Shown here: positions 1 through 10,553 of the stretch, one piece after another
How positions within the stretch are numbered: the first letter of the stretch is position 1
How the letters are laid out: each line of letters begins with the position of its first letter
Assembly: GCF_000688255.1 (NCBI RefSeq)
Contig: NZ_JHYS01000006.1
Coordinates: 140,300 to 204,299 of the forward strand
Length of the DNA stretch: 64,000 nt
Source of the DNA: Simplicispira psychrophila DSM 11588
GTDB lineage: Bacteria; Pseudomonadota; Gammaproteobacteria; Burkholderiales; Burkholderiaceae_C
Direction: 5' to 3'
Translations under genes and position numbers: made by a program
Notes under the pieces: model-generated
What the model was told of the DNA's origin: nothing
Seen by the model: the letters and a program-made list of their open reading frames with translations, nothing else
Databases searched by the model: none

Positions 1-1107
1 CCCACCCGGCGTCAGAATGCGCAGCGCATTCGGAATCGCCTGGGCCATGTCGCCGGCGTAGATAAATACATCCAGCGCCGCCAGCACCTGGTAGAGCGAG
101 GCGGGCGTGTCTTCCAGCGCGTCGAGCAGATTGGCGTGGTGAAAGCGGTCGTAGACGTTGTGGCGTGCGGCCTGTTCGATCATGCCTTTGGAAATGTCCA
201 CGCCTACCAACGCACCGTCCAAGCGGCCCAGGCACACGCCTAGCAGACCGGTGCCGCAGCCCAGGTCCAGTAGGTTGATTTTCTTGTGCGGGTAGCGGGC
301 AATGATCTTGTCGGCCACCTGCTTGGGCAACTGGTATTTCAGGGTGCGCACCATGTGCTGGTCGTACAACTCGGCCATGCTGTCGAACAGGCTGCGGTTC
401 AGCTCGGGCGGCTGGTGCGCCGGTGTGGCGCCGTGCGCCAGCGCGTTGTAGTAGGCATAGACCGAATCGCCCGGGGCCAGCTCCAGCAGCGTCATGGTGT
501 CTTTTAGGGCGCGGGTTGGTTGGCCTTGGGCCACCAGCACATGTACGCGGCCCATCAAGGCCTCGGCATCTTGCGGGTTCTGGTCAATCAGTGCGTCCCA
601 CAGTTCCAGTGCTGGTGCGTACTGGCCCAGATTGCCCAGATCGCGTGCCAGCAGGCGGCGCAGCGCGGCGTCGTTCGGCACCAGCTCCAGCCCACGGCGC
701 AGGTGGCGCACAGCCATCTCCAGGTGGCTGGCGCGGTGCGCGATATCGATCACGCCGGCCAACACCTGCAGGTTCTTCGGCTCCAGAGCGGCGACCTTTT
801 CAGCGGTTTCTACCGCCTCTTTGAACTGGTTCTGCCGTGCCAGCAACAGCGCCAGCTCCAGCAGGCCCGGCCCCCAGCCGGGCGCCAGGGCGACGCTGCG
901 GCGCAAGGCCTCGAAAGCGCCGGGGATGTTGCCTGATTTTTCTGCCATCAAGCCGGCCAGCATGAACACCCGCGGGTCGTTGGGGTTGTGCTTTTGGGCT
1001 TTGTTCAGCGTCAGGGCTGCGCCTTTCAGATCGCCCTGGGCGATTTTTGTGCGGGCGGTTTCAAGGTGTTGGCGATTGGGATCGACGGCAGTGGGGATGG
1101 CGCTCAT
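1..1107 (-). CDS. TPR-repeat class I methyltransferase (cut by left edge)
   Basis: The minus-strand frame opens at an ATG at 1107 (MSAIPTAVDPNRQ) and runs open for 369 codons to the window edge, so the C-terminus is missing. The first two thirds are helical repeats typical of tetratricopeptides (phrases such as KAQKHNPNDPRVFMLAGLMA and LEPKNLQVLAGVIDIA). From about residue 276 comes SAM-binding motif I (LLDLGCGTGLLG), followed by VGVDISKGMIEQA, as in small-molecule and protein methyltransferases of the UbiE/Methyltransf_11 type. The TPR part probably binds a protein partner. The substrate cannot be inferred. The gene lies upstream of no obvious operon partner; the next sequence on this strand is a pseudogene. 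Family assignment is firm, function is not. Confidence 0.85.
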   Translation of the reverse strand, partial: MSAIPTAVDPNRQHLETARTKIAQGDLKGAALTLNKAQKHNPNDPRVFMLAGLMAEKSGNIPGAFEALRRSVALAPGWGPGLLELALLLARQNQFKEAVETAEKVAALEPKNLQVLAGVIDIAHRASHLEMAVRHLRRGLELVPNDAALRRLLARDLGNLGQYAPALELWDALIDQNPQDAEALMGRVHVLVAQGQPTRALKDTMTLLELAPGDSVYAYYNALAHGATPAHQPPELNRSLFDSMAELYDQHMVRTLKYQLPKQVADKIIARYPHKKINLLDLGCGTGLLGVCLGRLDGALVGVDISKGMIEQAARHNVYDRFHHANLLDALEDTPASLYQVLAALDVFIYAGDMAQAIPNALRILTPGG

Positions 1108-1346
1108 GTGGACACGTGAAAATGGGGTGGTGAAAGGAAGCCGCGGCGGCGCCGTTTCAAGGGCGCGGCGGTACCGGAAGAGGCGAGGGCGGCAGGAAAA
1201 ACGCCGCAGATGCACAGTGCACCGCAGCGCTGGATTATCCGGGATTCAGCCGCCGCCCTGGGCTGGCTGGTAGGCGCAGTGCTCCTGCGGAGCAGCCGGT
1301 GGTGCTCAAAGGTGGGGCGGTTGTGGCAGAAGGCAAGTGCCTGTGC
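1108..1346. other. intergenic, GC-rich, no gene seen
   Basis: These 239 bases separate the methyltransferase start from the decayed acyl-CoA dehydrogenase. They carry short GC-rich inverted pieces, but I see no clear promoter, terminator or RNA gene. Overlapping open frames here are shadows of the methyltransferase on the other strand. Confidence 0.4.
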
Positions 1347-2268
1347 TCAGGCAAAGACACCCGCCCTCGGCTGTATCTGTCGGGACACTTCGCCCAGGTG
1401 GTGCAAGCTGTCGTCCCAGGCCTTTTCCATTGGCGTCAGTCGCTTGAAATAGTGGCGGCCGATATATGCATGGGTCATGCCGATGCCGCCATGCAGCTGT
1501 ACCGACTGCTGGCCGACAAAGCGCAGCGCTTGCCCCAATTGCAGGCTGGCGTAATAGCCCATCGAGCGCTCCAGCTGCCGCTGCATGTGCGCGACGCGGC
1601 TTCGGCAGCGCGGCTGCCGTGCTGCGTGCGGTAGCCGCGTGTCGCCACGCCCGCAGCGCTGCGCTCGACCAGGAGCAGCGCGATCGGTCCGTCCAGCTGT
1701 GCCGGCACGATGAAGGCATCGGCCTGATCGCCCGCCGGGGCTACGCTTTTGAGAGCTGTCAGCGCATGTCCTGTCTGCGTTTCAGTCGCTTTTTCCTTGC
1801 AAACTTCCAGGCGATAGCGCGCTGAGCGCTCTTGCTGCGCCAGCGGCTCCAGCACCAGGCCGCGCTGGGCGATGCGTTTGAGGCGCTCGAGTTCGCGCTG
1901 GCTGCGGTTGAGGTCAGCGATGTTGGTGGGCTCATGGGCCAGCACGTGCTTGGCATACGTCCAACCCTTGTGTTCTTCGCTGATTAGCTGGTCGGCGGGC
2001 ACTTCGACGTTGTCGAAGAACACCTCGTTGACCTGGCACTCGCCGTCCAGCAGTGGGAGCCGGCGCCCGGTTCGCTGTAGCGCGCATTCTTCCTCGAACA
2101 AATGCTTTTGTACGGCGCTCCCGCCGGGGCAGCCCAAATCTTTCGGCCAGACAAAGGCCAGCCAACCTTTCTGGCCCAGAATTTTGGCCCAGTCCTGCAT
2201 ATCCACGTGCGTCAGGCGCGCACTTCGGCGTGCAAGGCTTGCTCTTCGGGGGTGAATGCGCGGCCCAT
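1347..2268 (-). pseudogene. remnant of two fused, deleted acyl-CoA dehydrogenase genes
   Basis: Pieces of acyl-CoA dehydrogenase appear in order but in several frames. An ATG at 2268, behind a good AGGAG about 11 bases upstream, starts MGRAFTPEEQALHAEVRA and then meets TGA. A shifted frame continues DMQDWAKILGQKGWLAFVWP (N-terminal domain). It then jumps directly to the later motif VNEVFFDNVEVPADQLI and LNRSQRELERLKRIAQRG, so the flavin-contact region between them is deleted. Near 1745 it passes into a second, shorter-type dehydrogenase (SADAFIVPA-like middle domain, LLLVERSAAGVATRGY). After another frameshift it ends with that enzyme's C-terminus (LHGGIGMTHAYIGRHYFKRL). Two neighbouring genes have therefore collapsed into one wreck. 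It cannot make an active flavoprotein. Confidence 0.87.
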
Positions 2269-2314
2269 GTGGCCGGTCTCCTGAGGGGCCGCCGTTGTAG
2301 CACGTGCGTTCGCC

Positions 2315-3001
2315 TCAGTCCTGTCCGGGCGGCGACGCCGGCACGGTGCTGATACCGAGCTCGTTGCACAGGCGCTGTACGCTGGCCTGCAGTGTGGCGA
2401 CCCGCGCTTCCAGGGCATTCACCCGCTCTTGCAGGGCTGGTGCTGCGCCGCTGTACGCCCCTGGGACAGGTGTGGTTACATCGACCGGGCCGCACAGCAA
2501 GTGCGCCCAGCGCTGCTCGCGGGCTCCCGGGGCGCGCGGCAATTGCACCACCAGTGCGCCGCCCTTTTCCAGACTGCGCTCCTGCAGTTCGTCCAGAAAC
2601 GCCTCGACCGAAGAAATATCGGCAAAGCGGTACCAGCGCTCGGCGTTGATACGCAACTCGCCGGCGGTCTGTGGCCCGCGCAGCATCAACAGGCCCAGCA
2701 GCACGGCCGATTGCTCGGGCACGCCGACGCCGCGCTGAAAATTGTGCTCCCAGCGCGCGCTGCGTCCGCCGGTGTTTTCGTGCACCAGCGCCAAGCGTTT
2801 GAGCTCGTCCAGCGCTTCCTGCGCTTGGGCGTCGCCGACGTTCATCACCGGCTCGCGTGTGGTTTTCTGGTTGCAGCCCAGCACCAAAGAGTTGAGCGTC
2901 AGCGGGTAGCTGTCGGGCACAGTGCGGGCTTTTTCCATCAGCGTGCCGAGCACGCGGGCTTCGATGGCAGTCAGGGGGCGGGTAGCAAGATCAAAAGACA
3001 T
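2315..3001 (-). CDS. YceH family (DUF480) protein
   Basis: A protein of 228 residues matching the UPF0502/YceH family, whose function is unknown. Family hallmarks are visible: [20 protein letters not shown] at the start, then [20 protein letters not shown], a predicted winged-helix pair in the first 180 residues. The C-terminal 35 residues ([19 protein letters not shown]) form a likely coiled coil. Length fits the family. The start ATG at 3001 lies 49 bases from the divergent purN start, so the two probably share a promoter region. The family shows DNA-binding folds, but no target is known. Confidence 0.88.
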   Translation of the reverse strand: MSFDLATRPLTAIEARVLGTLMEKARTVPDSYPLTLNSLVLGCNQKTTREPVMNVGDAQAQEALDELKRLALVHENTGGRSARWEHNFQRGVGVPEQSAVLLGLLMLRGPQTAGELRINAERWYRFADISSVEAFLDELQERSLEKGGALVVQLPRAPGAREQRWAHLLCGPVDVTTPVPGAYSGAAPALQERVNALEARVATLQASVQRLCNELGISTVPASPPGQD

Positions 3002-3050
3002 GGCAGGGATAATTCAGGCTTGATTGCAAAATGAATTGCAAAGGTGATTG

Positions 3051-3626
3051 ATGAAAAACATTGTGATTTTGATTTCTGGCGGTGGCTCCAACATGGCTGC
3101 GATCGTACGTTCAGCGCAGCAGCAGCGATGGGAGCAGCACTATGGTGCGCGCGTGGTGGCGGTGGTCAGTAATAAGCCCGATGCCAAAGGTTTGGACTTT
3201 GCCCGCGCGCAGGGCATTGCCACCGAAGTGTTGGAGCACCCACCTTTCCCCAGCCGCGAGGCCTTTGATGCTGAGCTGGCCCGCGTTATCGACCGCTACA
3301 CGCCCACGCTGGTGGTGCTGGCTGGCTTCATGCGCATTCTGTCGCCCGGTTTTGTCACGCACTACGCCGGACGATTGCTCAATATCCACCCCTCGCTATT
3401 GCCGGCGTTTCCGGGCCTGCACACCCACCAGCGCGCCATTGAAGCTGGCTGCAAATTTGCTGGCGCCAGCGTGCACCTGGTGACCGCTGATCTGGACGCT
3501 GGTCCCATCGTCGATCAAGCCATCGTGCCGGTGCTGCCTGGCGACAGCGCTGCACTGCTGGCGGCGCGTGTACTCACGCAGGAGCACCTGCTGTATCCCC
3601 GGGCGATTGTCCAGTTGCTCTCTTAA
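3051..3626 (+). CDS. purN: phosphoribosylglycinamide formyltransferase
   Basis: PurN transfers a formyl group from 10-formyl-tetrahydrofolate to GAR, the third step of purine synthesis in the cytosol. The 191-residue protein has the nucleotide loop SGGGSN (9-14), the catalytic Asn111 and His113 in NIHPSLLPAFPG, and Asp149 in ADLDAGP, matching the E. coli Asn/His/Asp triad. I chose the ATG at 3051; a TTG one codon earlier at 3048 is in frame but would only add a Met. It is divergent from yceH and monocistronic as far as can be seen. A fragment of the dispersed palindrome (AATAATAGCTGTAAGC) directly follows the stop codon. Confidence 0.96.
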   Translation: MKNIVILISGGGSNMAAIVRSAQQQRWEQHYGARVVAVVSNKPDAKGLDFARAQGIATEVLEHPPFPSREAFDAELARVIDRYTPTLVVLAGFMRILSPGFVTHYAGRLLNIHPSLLPAFPGLHTHQRAIEAGCKFAGASVHLVTADLDAGPIVDQAIVPVLPGDSAALLAARVLTQEHLLYPRAIVQLLS

Positions 3627-3686
3627 TAATAGCTGTAAGCACTCGCCAGTTCTGCGCTGCTGCCTGAAATATTGCCGAGGTGCTGA

Positions 3687-4241
3687 TTACAACGTGCTCA
3701 GCATCTCGGCCCCGCTGGCCACCAGAAAATCTTTCGCAGTGCGGGTTTGTTCGGCATTGAGAGGATGCAGCACCAGCGCCCAGCGGTTGTTGGCCAGCGC
3801 GCTGCGCACCGTGGTAATGAGCTTGATGTGGTCCGGACGCAACGCCCTCAGTCCGCCCAACAGCAGCCCGAAAGCGATGCCAAAGCCGAGCAGCGCCATG
3901 GCGGCCAGCCAGGGGCTACCGATCACCATCGGCTGGCCGCTGTTCAAAAGCCAGAAAAACAGCAACAACCCGCCGATGCCGCCGGCCAGCGTAGCCCCGG
4001 CATGGGCTTGAAAGAGTGTTTTGACAATGCCGTGCTGCGCAGGCTGCATGTGGTGGCCAAACAGATCGCGCTGCGTATTTTTGGCATCTTTCGGCCCCAG
4101 CAAACGCACCTGAGCTGGCGCGATGCCGTGCAAGTGGTGGGCCTTGGCGGCAGCAGCCTGGGCATGTTGTGCATTGGGGTACAGGCCCACCACTTTGGTC
4201 AGTGATTTTTCGCCCAACAGGCCTTGGAGAAAATATTCCAT
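3687..4241 (-). CDS. hypothetical protein with two membrane helices
   Basis: The protein has 184 residues. A soluble N-terminal part (VVGLYPNAQHAQAAAAKAHH, then IAPAQVRLLGP) resembles the short alpha/beta module of general stress protein 17M-like proteins. Two hydrophobic helices follow, at about 82-100 and 109-131 with Gly-rich faces, and then a second soluble stretch (HIKLITTVRSALANNRWALV). It is probably an inner-membrane protein. The gene stands alone between convergent purN and the DUF1653 gene. Stress-related roles are suggested for such proteins, but nothing here proves it. Confidence 0.7.
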   Translation of the reverse strand: MEYFLQGLLGEKSLTKVVGLYPNAQHAQAAAAKAHHLHGIAPAQVRLLGPKDAKNTQRDLFGHHMQPAQHGIVKTLFQAHAGATLAGGIGGLLLFFWLLNSGQPMVIGSPWLAAMALLGFGIAFGLLLGGLRALRPDHIKLITTVRSALANNRWALVLHPLNAEQTRTAKDFLVASGAEMLSTL

Positions 4242-4445
4242 AGCAGACTTCCATGAGGCACCTGCCCGGCCTGCTGCGTGCCACGCAGCGCGCTGCGCAA
4301 GCAGAGAATTGATGTGCTTTGAACCTTAGTCCTGTACTTGCGGCAGTGCTGTAGGACTTTGCCGGGCCCCCCGGCCGTCCATTCTGCTGCGCAGCCCGGC
4401 AGAGGGGTGCTGTGCGATGTCTGATATCGATTTGCGGGCTGCCAA

Positions 4446-4709
4446 CTAGACGGTGGGTGTTGCTGGCGTGGGGGCGGCCGGGCACAGCGCAAAGCGCAAC
4501 TGCTGCTGGCCGTTGACTTCCACCGTTTCCAGAAACATTGCCGCCGGGCGCACCCACAGCCCGCGCTCGCCGTACAGCGCCCGGTACAGCACCATTGGCT
4601 CCAGCGTCTCGCTGTGGCGCACGGTGTCGATCACTTCGTACAGCCTGCCTTTGTAATGGCGGTACGGGCCGCAGGGGATGGGTTGCAGGGGCGGGAGGGG
4701 GTTGTTCAT
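4446..4709 (-). CDS. DUF1653 domain protein
   Basis: A small protein of 87 residues starting at the ATG at 4709 (MNNPLPPLQPIPCGPYRHYK). A longer frame to 4748 exists, but it would overlap the start region of the divergent methyltransferase. The domain signature is visible: YRHYKGRLYEVIDTVRHSET, then MVLYRALYGERGLWVRP and a closing MFLETVEVNG. Members of the family are compact beta-rich proteins of unknown function. The gene is divergent from the RsmB-like gene (56 bases apart). Confidence 0.85.
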   Translation of the reverse strand: MNNPLPPLQPIPCGPYRHYKGRLYEVIDTVRHSETLEPMVLYRALYGERGLWVRPAAMFLETVEVNGQQQLRFALCPAAPTPATPTV

Positions 4710-4765
4710 GGCCGAAGTGTGCGGCAGCAGCCGGGGAGCTGCGCACAATGGGACAATCGCACCCT

Positions 4766-6088
4766 ATGCATCCCAACGTTTTAATCAATGCCTGCGCTGA
4801 ACTCGTCAGGCTCACCCTTACTTTTGAACATCCCGCCGACGCGGTGGTGTCGCGGTTTTTCCGCGACAACCGTGGCTTGGGGCAACGCGAGCGCGCAGCG
4901 CTGGCCGAGACCGTCTATATGGTGCTGCGCAAAAAGCTCCTGTTTGAGCACATGGCACCGTCCGGCTCGGGTCCCAAGGAGCGGCGTCTGGCCATTCTGG
5001 GTTTTGCCCACTGGCAGGATGAAGAAGCACGGCGTAAAAATCCGAAGGCGCTGCACGGCGAGCGCGATTTTTTGATGGCCGGGCTGACCGACCGCGAGCA
5101 GCAATGGCTGCAGATGTGCGACGGCGTCGTCCAGGCCGACCTGCTGGAGCGCCACCGCCACAACCTGCCCGAGTGGCTGGTCCAGCCGCTCAAAGCGCAG
5201 TTGGGCAACGGTTTCTGGCCGCTGGTCGAGGCGCTGTCGGGCAGTGCGCCGCTGGATTTGCGCGTCAACGTACTGAAGGAGAAACGCCCTGACGTGCAGA
5301 AGGAGCTGGCGCAAGCCGGTATCCCCTCTGAAGTGACGCCGTATTCGCCTTGGGGACTGCGTGTGCAAGGCAAGCCAGCGCTGGCCAAGCTGCCGGCGTT
5401 CATGCGTGGTGCCATCGAGGTGCAGGACGAGGGCTCGCAACTGCTGGCCTTGCTGCTGGATGCCAAACGCGGCGAAATGGTGGTGGACTTTTGCGCTGGT
5501 GCGGGCGGCAAGACGCTGGCGATTGGCGCCACCATGCGCAGCACTGGGCGGCTGTATGCGTTTGACGTGTCGGGCCACCGGCTCGATGCATTAGGCCCGC
5601 GCCTCAAGCGCAGTGGCTTGTCGAACGTCCACCCTGCGGCCCTGGCCCATGAGCGCGATGAGCGCGTCAAGCGCCTGAGCGGCAAGATCGACCGCGTGCT
5701 GGTCGATGCCCCGTGCACGGGCTTGGGCACGCTGCGCCGCAATCCCGATCTGAAATGGCGCCAGTCGCCTAAGGGTGTGGAAGAACTGGTGGCCAAACAG
5801 ACGGCCATTCTGGCCAGCGCAGCGCGGCTGGTGAAGCCGGGCGGCCGCCTGGCGTATGCCACTTGCAGCGTACTGCCGCAAGAAAACGAGGCGATTGCCG
5901 AAGCATTTGCCGCCGCCCATCCAGACTTTGAGCCGCTGGACGCGGGCGAGGTGCTGGCGCAGTTGAAGGTCGATGGCGCGGCCGGCCTGTGCAGCGGCGG
6001 CGAGAGCGGTACGCGCTACCTGCGTCTGTGGCCGCATATCCACCATACGGATGGCTTCTTTGCCGCACTCTGGACGAAAAAAGATTAA
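4766..6088 (+). CDS. RsmB/NOP-family RNA (cytosine-C5) methyltransferase
   Basis: It methylates cytosine C5 in RNA using SAM, and is probably a 16S rRNA enzyme. The 440-residue protein shows an N-terminal helical domain, SAM motif I (DFCAGAGGKTL, near 241), the motif IV cysteine in DAPCTGLGTLRRNPD (near 315) and the motif VI catalytic cysteine in ATCSVLPQENE (near 365). The start at 4766 (MHPNVLINACAELVRL) matches relatives; an upstream ATG at 4748 adds MGQSHP. Unlike E. coli RsmB the N-terminal NusB-like domain is short, so I do not assign the rsmB symbol. An imperfect palindromic repeat and a bidirectional terminator follow. Confidence 0.9.
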   Translation: MHPNVLINACAELVRLTLTFEHPADAVVSRFFRDNRGLGQRERAALAETVYMVLRKKLLFEHMAPSGSGPKERRLAILGFAHWQDEEARRKNPKALHGERDFLMAGLTDREQQWLQMCDGVVQADLLERHRHNLPEWLVQPLKAQLGNGFWPLVEALSGSAPLDLRVNVLKEKRPDVQKELAQAGIPSEVTPYSPWGLRVQGKPALAKLPAFMRGAIEVQDEGSQLLALLLDAKRGEMVVDFCAGAGGKTLAIGATMRSTGRLYAFDVSGHRLDALGPRLKRSGLSNVHPAALAHERDERVKRLSGKIDRVLVDAPCTGLGTLRRNPDLKWRQSPKGVEELVAKQTAILASAARLVKPGGRLAYATCSVLPQENEAIAEAFAAAHPDFEPLDAGEVLAQLKVDGAAGLCSGGESGTRYLRLWPHIHHTDGFFAALWTKKD

Positions 6089-6091
6089 AAA

Positions 6092-6183
6092 ATAATAGCT
6101 ACTACCGCACGATTTCATTAGCTTTCAGATATAAAACACCTTGAAAGTGCCTGTTATCAGGCGGTGGTAGCTATAGTTTTAAT
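6092..6183. repeat. dispersed palindrome, copy after the RsmB-like gene
   Basis: The left arm ATAGCTACTACCGC (6095-6108) pairs with GCGGTGGTAGCTAT (6161-6174) with one mismatch. The 52-base spacer has its own small inverted pair. The element begins six bases after the stop codon. Its AGCTACTA core recurs at 14.6, 27.1, 29.98, 32.25 and 34.9 kb. Confidence 0.75.
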
Positions 6184-6200
6184 TAGCACGGACACAAAAA

Positions 6201-6235
6201 AACCGCCTGGCAGCTGACTGCGTAGGCGGTTTTTG
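6201..6235. terminator. bidirectional terminator between methyltransferase gene and rpmG
   Basis: AACCGCCT (6201-6208) pairs with AGGCGGTT (6224-6231). A T run follows on the plus strand, and on the minus strand the stem is followed by seven T. It sits between convergent genes and should serve both. Confidence 0.85.
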
Positions 6236-6253
6236 TTGAAAACAAAGTCTGAA

Positions 6254-6424
6254 TTACTTCAGCTTCATTTCCTTGTACTCAACGTGCTTGCGAGCTTTGG
6301 GATCAAATTTCATGATCAGCATTTTCTCGGGCATCGTCTTCTTGTTCTTGGTGGTGGTGTAGAAATGACCCGTACCTGCAGTCGATTCCAGCTTGATTTT
6401 GTCGCGTCCGCCTTTGGTTGCCAT
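6254..6424 (-). CDS. rpmG: ribosomal protein L33 (bL33)
   Basis: A 56-residue basic protein of the large ribosomal subunit: [20 protein letters not shown], then [20 protein letters not shown] and a Lys-rich tail ending KEMKLK. It lacks the Cys pairs of zinc-binding L33, so it is the zinc-free type. A strong AAGGAGAACCACC precedes the ATG at 6424. It is second in an rpmB-rpmG operon (11 bases apart), the usual order. The small protein binds 23S rRNA near the E site. Confidence 0.97.
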   Translation of the reverse strand: MATKGGRDKIKLESTAGTGHFYTTTKNKKTMPEKMLIMKFDPKARKHVEYKEMKLK

Positions 6425-6435
6425 GGTGGTTCTCC

Positions 6436-6669
6436 TTAAGCTTGGCCACGTGCGCGCATGTCTGCGAGCACAGAATCAATACCGTTTTTGTCGATCAGAC
6501 GCAAACCGGCGTTCGAGATGCGCATGCGCACCCAACGATTTTCTGTTTCAACCCAGAAGCGGCGGTACTGCAGGTTGGGCAGAAAACGGCGCTTGGTCTT
6601 GTTGTTGGCGTGGGAAACATTGTTTCCCACCATGGGCTTCTTGCCCGTGACTTCACATACGCGTGCCAT
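6436..6669 (-). CDS. rpmB: ribosomal protein L28 (bL28)
   Basis: A 77-residue large-subunit protein with the family start [20 protein letters not shown], the basic [20 protein letters not shown] and the [20 protein letters not shown] tail. Only one Cys is present, so this is not the zinc-binding form. It is first gene of rpmB-rpmG. The likely promoter is the minus-strand TATAAT at 6790-6795 inside the trxB terminator. Confidence 0.97.
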   Translation of the reverse strand: MARVCEVTGKKPMVGNNVSHANNKTKRRFLPNLQYRRFWVETENRWVRMRISNAGLRLIDKNGIDSVLADMRARGQA

Positions 6670-6780
6670 GAGGACACTCCGATATTTTTGAACGGTCTGT
6701 ACGCTGGTACAGACCTCACCTCGCCATGAGAGGGTGGCGGTAACCCCATTTGCCTCTGGCCTGAGCGGCCAGTTTTAGCA

Positions 6781-7968
<1,188 letters not shown>

Positions 7969-7970
7969 TT

Positions 7971-10448
7971 ATGACCTATTCCCTCAATACCTTGAATGTT
8001 TCTTCTGGCGGCAAGCCTGCGCCGCCTTCCGGAGCTGCCCGTTTTGGCCACGAGGTGGTGCTGATCATCGGTCTGCTGGCATTGGTGTTCTGGTTGATGG
8101 CGCTCACCAGTTACGCCGCACCCGATGCGGCTTGGTCCACTTCCGGGGCTTCCTCTTCTGCCATGGTGGCCAATTGGGGCGGGCGTCTGGGCGCCTTGCT
8201 GGCCGATGTCAGCTACTTTGCCTTTGGATTTTCTGTCTGGTGGGGCGTGGCTGCGGGCATGGGTGCCTGGCTGGGATCGCTGGCGCACTGGATGCGCGCG
8301 GGCCAGCACGGCGCGCAGGAGACGGCGTCGGCGTTGTGGCGTCGGCGCTTCCTGTTCTGGTGTGGACTGGCGCTGCTGCTGAGTGCCAGCACGGCGCTGG
8401 AGTGGTCGCGCATGTACCGTTTTGAATCCTTTTTGCCTGGCCATGCTGGCGGTGTGCTGGGCTATGTGCTGGGTCCCAAGGCCATGCAGTGGCTGGGTTT
8501 TACCGGCTCGGGCTTGCTGGCCATTGTGCTGGTGGTGGCGGGCGCCGCGCTGGTGTTTCGCTTTTCCTGGGGCCGCGTGGCCGAAGTGGTGGGCGGGCGC
8601 ATTGACGCTCTGGTGCAACTGGGCCGGACCCAGCGCGAGGTGGCCAAAGACCAGGCCGAGGGCAAGCGCGCTGCGCGCCAGCGTGAAGGCGCGGTGCAGG
8701 AAGAGCGCAGTGAGAACGAGGTGCTGCACCCGCAGCCGCTGCGCATCATTGAGCCGGTGCTGGTCGATACGCCGCTGGCGCCTGCAGCGCCCGAAAGGGT
8801 CGCGCCGGCTGCGGCATCTGTTGCTGCCGCTGTCGCTGGCCCTGCTGTTGCACCTCCCCCTGCCGCCGTGCCCGCGCCTGCGGGCAAAGTGCCGGGCCAC
8901 AGTGCGAGCGCGTCTGTCGCCAAAGAGCGCCTGGCGACGGCTGCTTTCCACCCTCGGCTGGAGAGCCTGCTGCCGCAGGTGGCGCTGCTGGATAGCGCGC
9001 CGCCGAGCCAGGAAAGCGTCGCCTCCGAAACGCTGGAGATGACCAGCCGCCTGATCGAGAAAAAGCTGAAGGATTTTGGTGTCGAGGTGCGGGTGGTGGC
9101 TGCCATGCCCGGCCCGGTGGTGACACGCTACGAAATCGAGCCTGCCACTGGTGTCAAGGGCTCCCAGATCGTCGGGCTGGCAAAAGACTTGGCGCGCTCA
9201 CTCAGTTTGGTGTCGATCCGCGTCGTCGAGACCATTCCGGGCAAAAACATCATGGCGCTGGAACTGCCCAACGCCAAGCGCCAGACCATCAAGCTGAGCG
9301 AGATTCTGGGCTCGCAGGTCTACCACGATGGCAAGAGCCTGCTGACCATGGGGCTGGGCAAGGACATTGTCGGCAACCCGGTGGTCGCCGATCTGGCCAA
9401 GATGCCACATGTGCTGGTGGCCGGCACCACCGGCTCAGGCAAGTCGGTGGGCATCAACGCCATGATCTTGTCGTTGCTCTACAAGGCCGAGGCCAAGGAC
9501 GTGCGTCTGTTGATGATCGACCCGAAGATGCTGGAAATGTCGGTCTACGAAGGCATTCCGCACCTGCTGGCGCCTGTGGTCACCGACATGAAACAGGCCG
9601 CGCACGGCCTGAACTGGTGCGTCGGCGAAATGGAGCGGCGCTACAAGCTGATGAGCAAGCTGGGCGTGCGCAACCTGGCCGGTTACAACGCCAAAATCGA
9701 CGAGGCGGCAGCGCGCGAGGCGTTTGTCGATAACCCGCTGAGCCTCAACCCCGAAGCGCCCGAGCCGTTGGAGCGTCTGCCGTACATCGTCGTCGTCATT
9801 GATGAGTTGGCCGATCTGATGATGGTGGTCGGCAAGAAGATTGAAGAGCTGATCGCCCGCCTGGCACAGAAGGCGCGTGCTGCCGGCATCCACCTTATTT
9901 TGGCGACGCAGCGCCCCAGCGTCGATGTGATTACCGGCCTGATCAAGGCCAACATCCCGACGCGGATTTCGTTCCAGGTGTCCACCAAGATCGATAGCCG
10001 CACCATCCTCGACCAGATGGGTGCCGAAGCGCTGCTGGGTATGGGCGACATGCTCTACATGGCCAGCGGCACCGGCCTGCCGGTGCGGGTACATGGCGCT
10101 TTTGTCTCGGATGAGGAAGTGCACCGCGTGGTCGCCTACCTCAAGAGCCAGGGTGAGCCGGATTACATCGCTGGCATGCTCGAAGGCGGCAGCGTTGAAG
10201 GCGACGCGGACAGCTCTGGCGCCGGCGAGGGCGGTGCCAGTGGCGAAAAAGACCCGATGTACGACCAGGCGGTCGAGGTGGTGTTGAAAGACCGCAAGGC
10301 CAGTATTTCGTATGTGCAGCGCAAGCTCAGAATCGGTTACAACCGTTCCGCCCGTTTGCTGGAAGATATGGAAAACGCCGGCCTCATCAGCGCCCTGACC
10401 AGCAGCGGCCAGCGCGATGTGCTGGTGCCACCGCGCAGCAGCGATTGA
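7971..10448 (+). CDS. ftsK: DNA translocase FtsK
   Basis: It is anchored at the division septum, pumps DNA and drives chromosome dimer resolution at dif. The 825-residue protein has four membrane helices in the first 190 residues ([20 protein letters not shown] and following), then an Ala/Pro-rich linker to about 340, shorter than in E. coli. The RecA-like motor follows, with Walker A ([12 protein letters not shown], near 486) and Walker B ([12 protein letters not shown]). A C-terminal winged-helix gamma domain ([20 protein letters not shown]) reads KOPS. The ATG at 7971 begins the hydrophobic domain correctly. It is followed at 105 bases by lolA, a conserved pairing. Confidence 0.96.
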   Translation: MTYSLNTLNVSSGGKPAPPSGAARFGHEVVLIIGLLALVFWLMALTSYAAPDAAWSTSGASSSAMVANWGGRLGALLADVSYFAFGFSVWWGVAAGMGAWLGSLAHWMRAGQHGAQETASALWRRRFLFWCGLALLLSASTALEWSRMYRFESFLPGHAGGVLGYVLGPKAMQWLGFTGSGLLAIVLVVAGAALVFRFSWGRVAEVVGGRIDALVQLGRTQREVAKDQAEGKRAARQREGAVQEERSENEVLHPQPLRIIEPVLVDTPLAPAAPERVAPAAASVAAAVAGPAVAPPPAAVPAPAGKVPGHSASASVAKERLATAAFHPRLESLLPQVALLDSAPPSQESVASETLEMTSRLIEKKLKDFGVEVRVVAAMPGPVVTRYEIEPATGVKGSQIVGLAKDLARSLSLVSIRVVETIPGKNIMALELPNAKRQTIKLSEILGSQVYHDGKSLLTMGLGKDIVGNPVVADLAKMPHVLVAGTTGSGKSVGINAMILSLLYKAEAKDVRLLMIDPKMLEMSVYEGIPHLLAPVVTDMKQAAHGLNWCVGEMERRYKLMSKLGVRNLAGYNAKIDEAAAREAFVDNPLSLNPEAPEPLERLPYIVVVIDELADLMMVVGKKIEELIARLAQKARAAGIHLILATQRPSVDVITGLIKANIPTRISFQVSTKIDSRTILDQMGAEALLGMGDMLYMASGTGLPVRVHGAFVSDEEVHRVVAYLKSQGEPDYIAGMLEGGSVEGDADSSGAGEGGASGEKDPMYDQAVEVVLKDRKASISYVQRKLRIGYNRSARLLEDMENAGLISALTSSGQRDVLVPPRSSD

Positions 10449-10553
10449 CGCGTGGCGTGCCAAGGGGCGCCCCCTGCTGCTGTACCCCGTGACCTTTTTT
10501 TGCACTGGATTGGGGCGCCATGCACGGTCTGGTCGATTTTCAACACACCTTCC

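Noticed and set aside
286..1273. Several plus-strand open frames of 73-259 codons
   Set aside because: They are shadows of the methyltransferase on the minus strand, which has TPR and SAM motifs; they show no family features of their own.
4328..4375. Inverted repeats AGTCCT/AGGACT and GCCGGG/CCCGGC in the gap 4242-4445
   Set aside because: There is no T run and no position that clearly serves a gene; GC-rich gaps give such pairs by chance.
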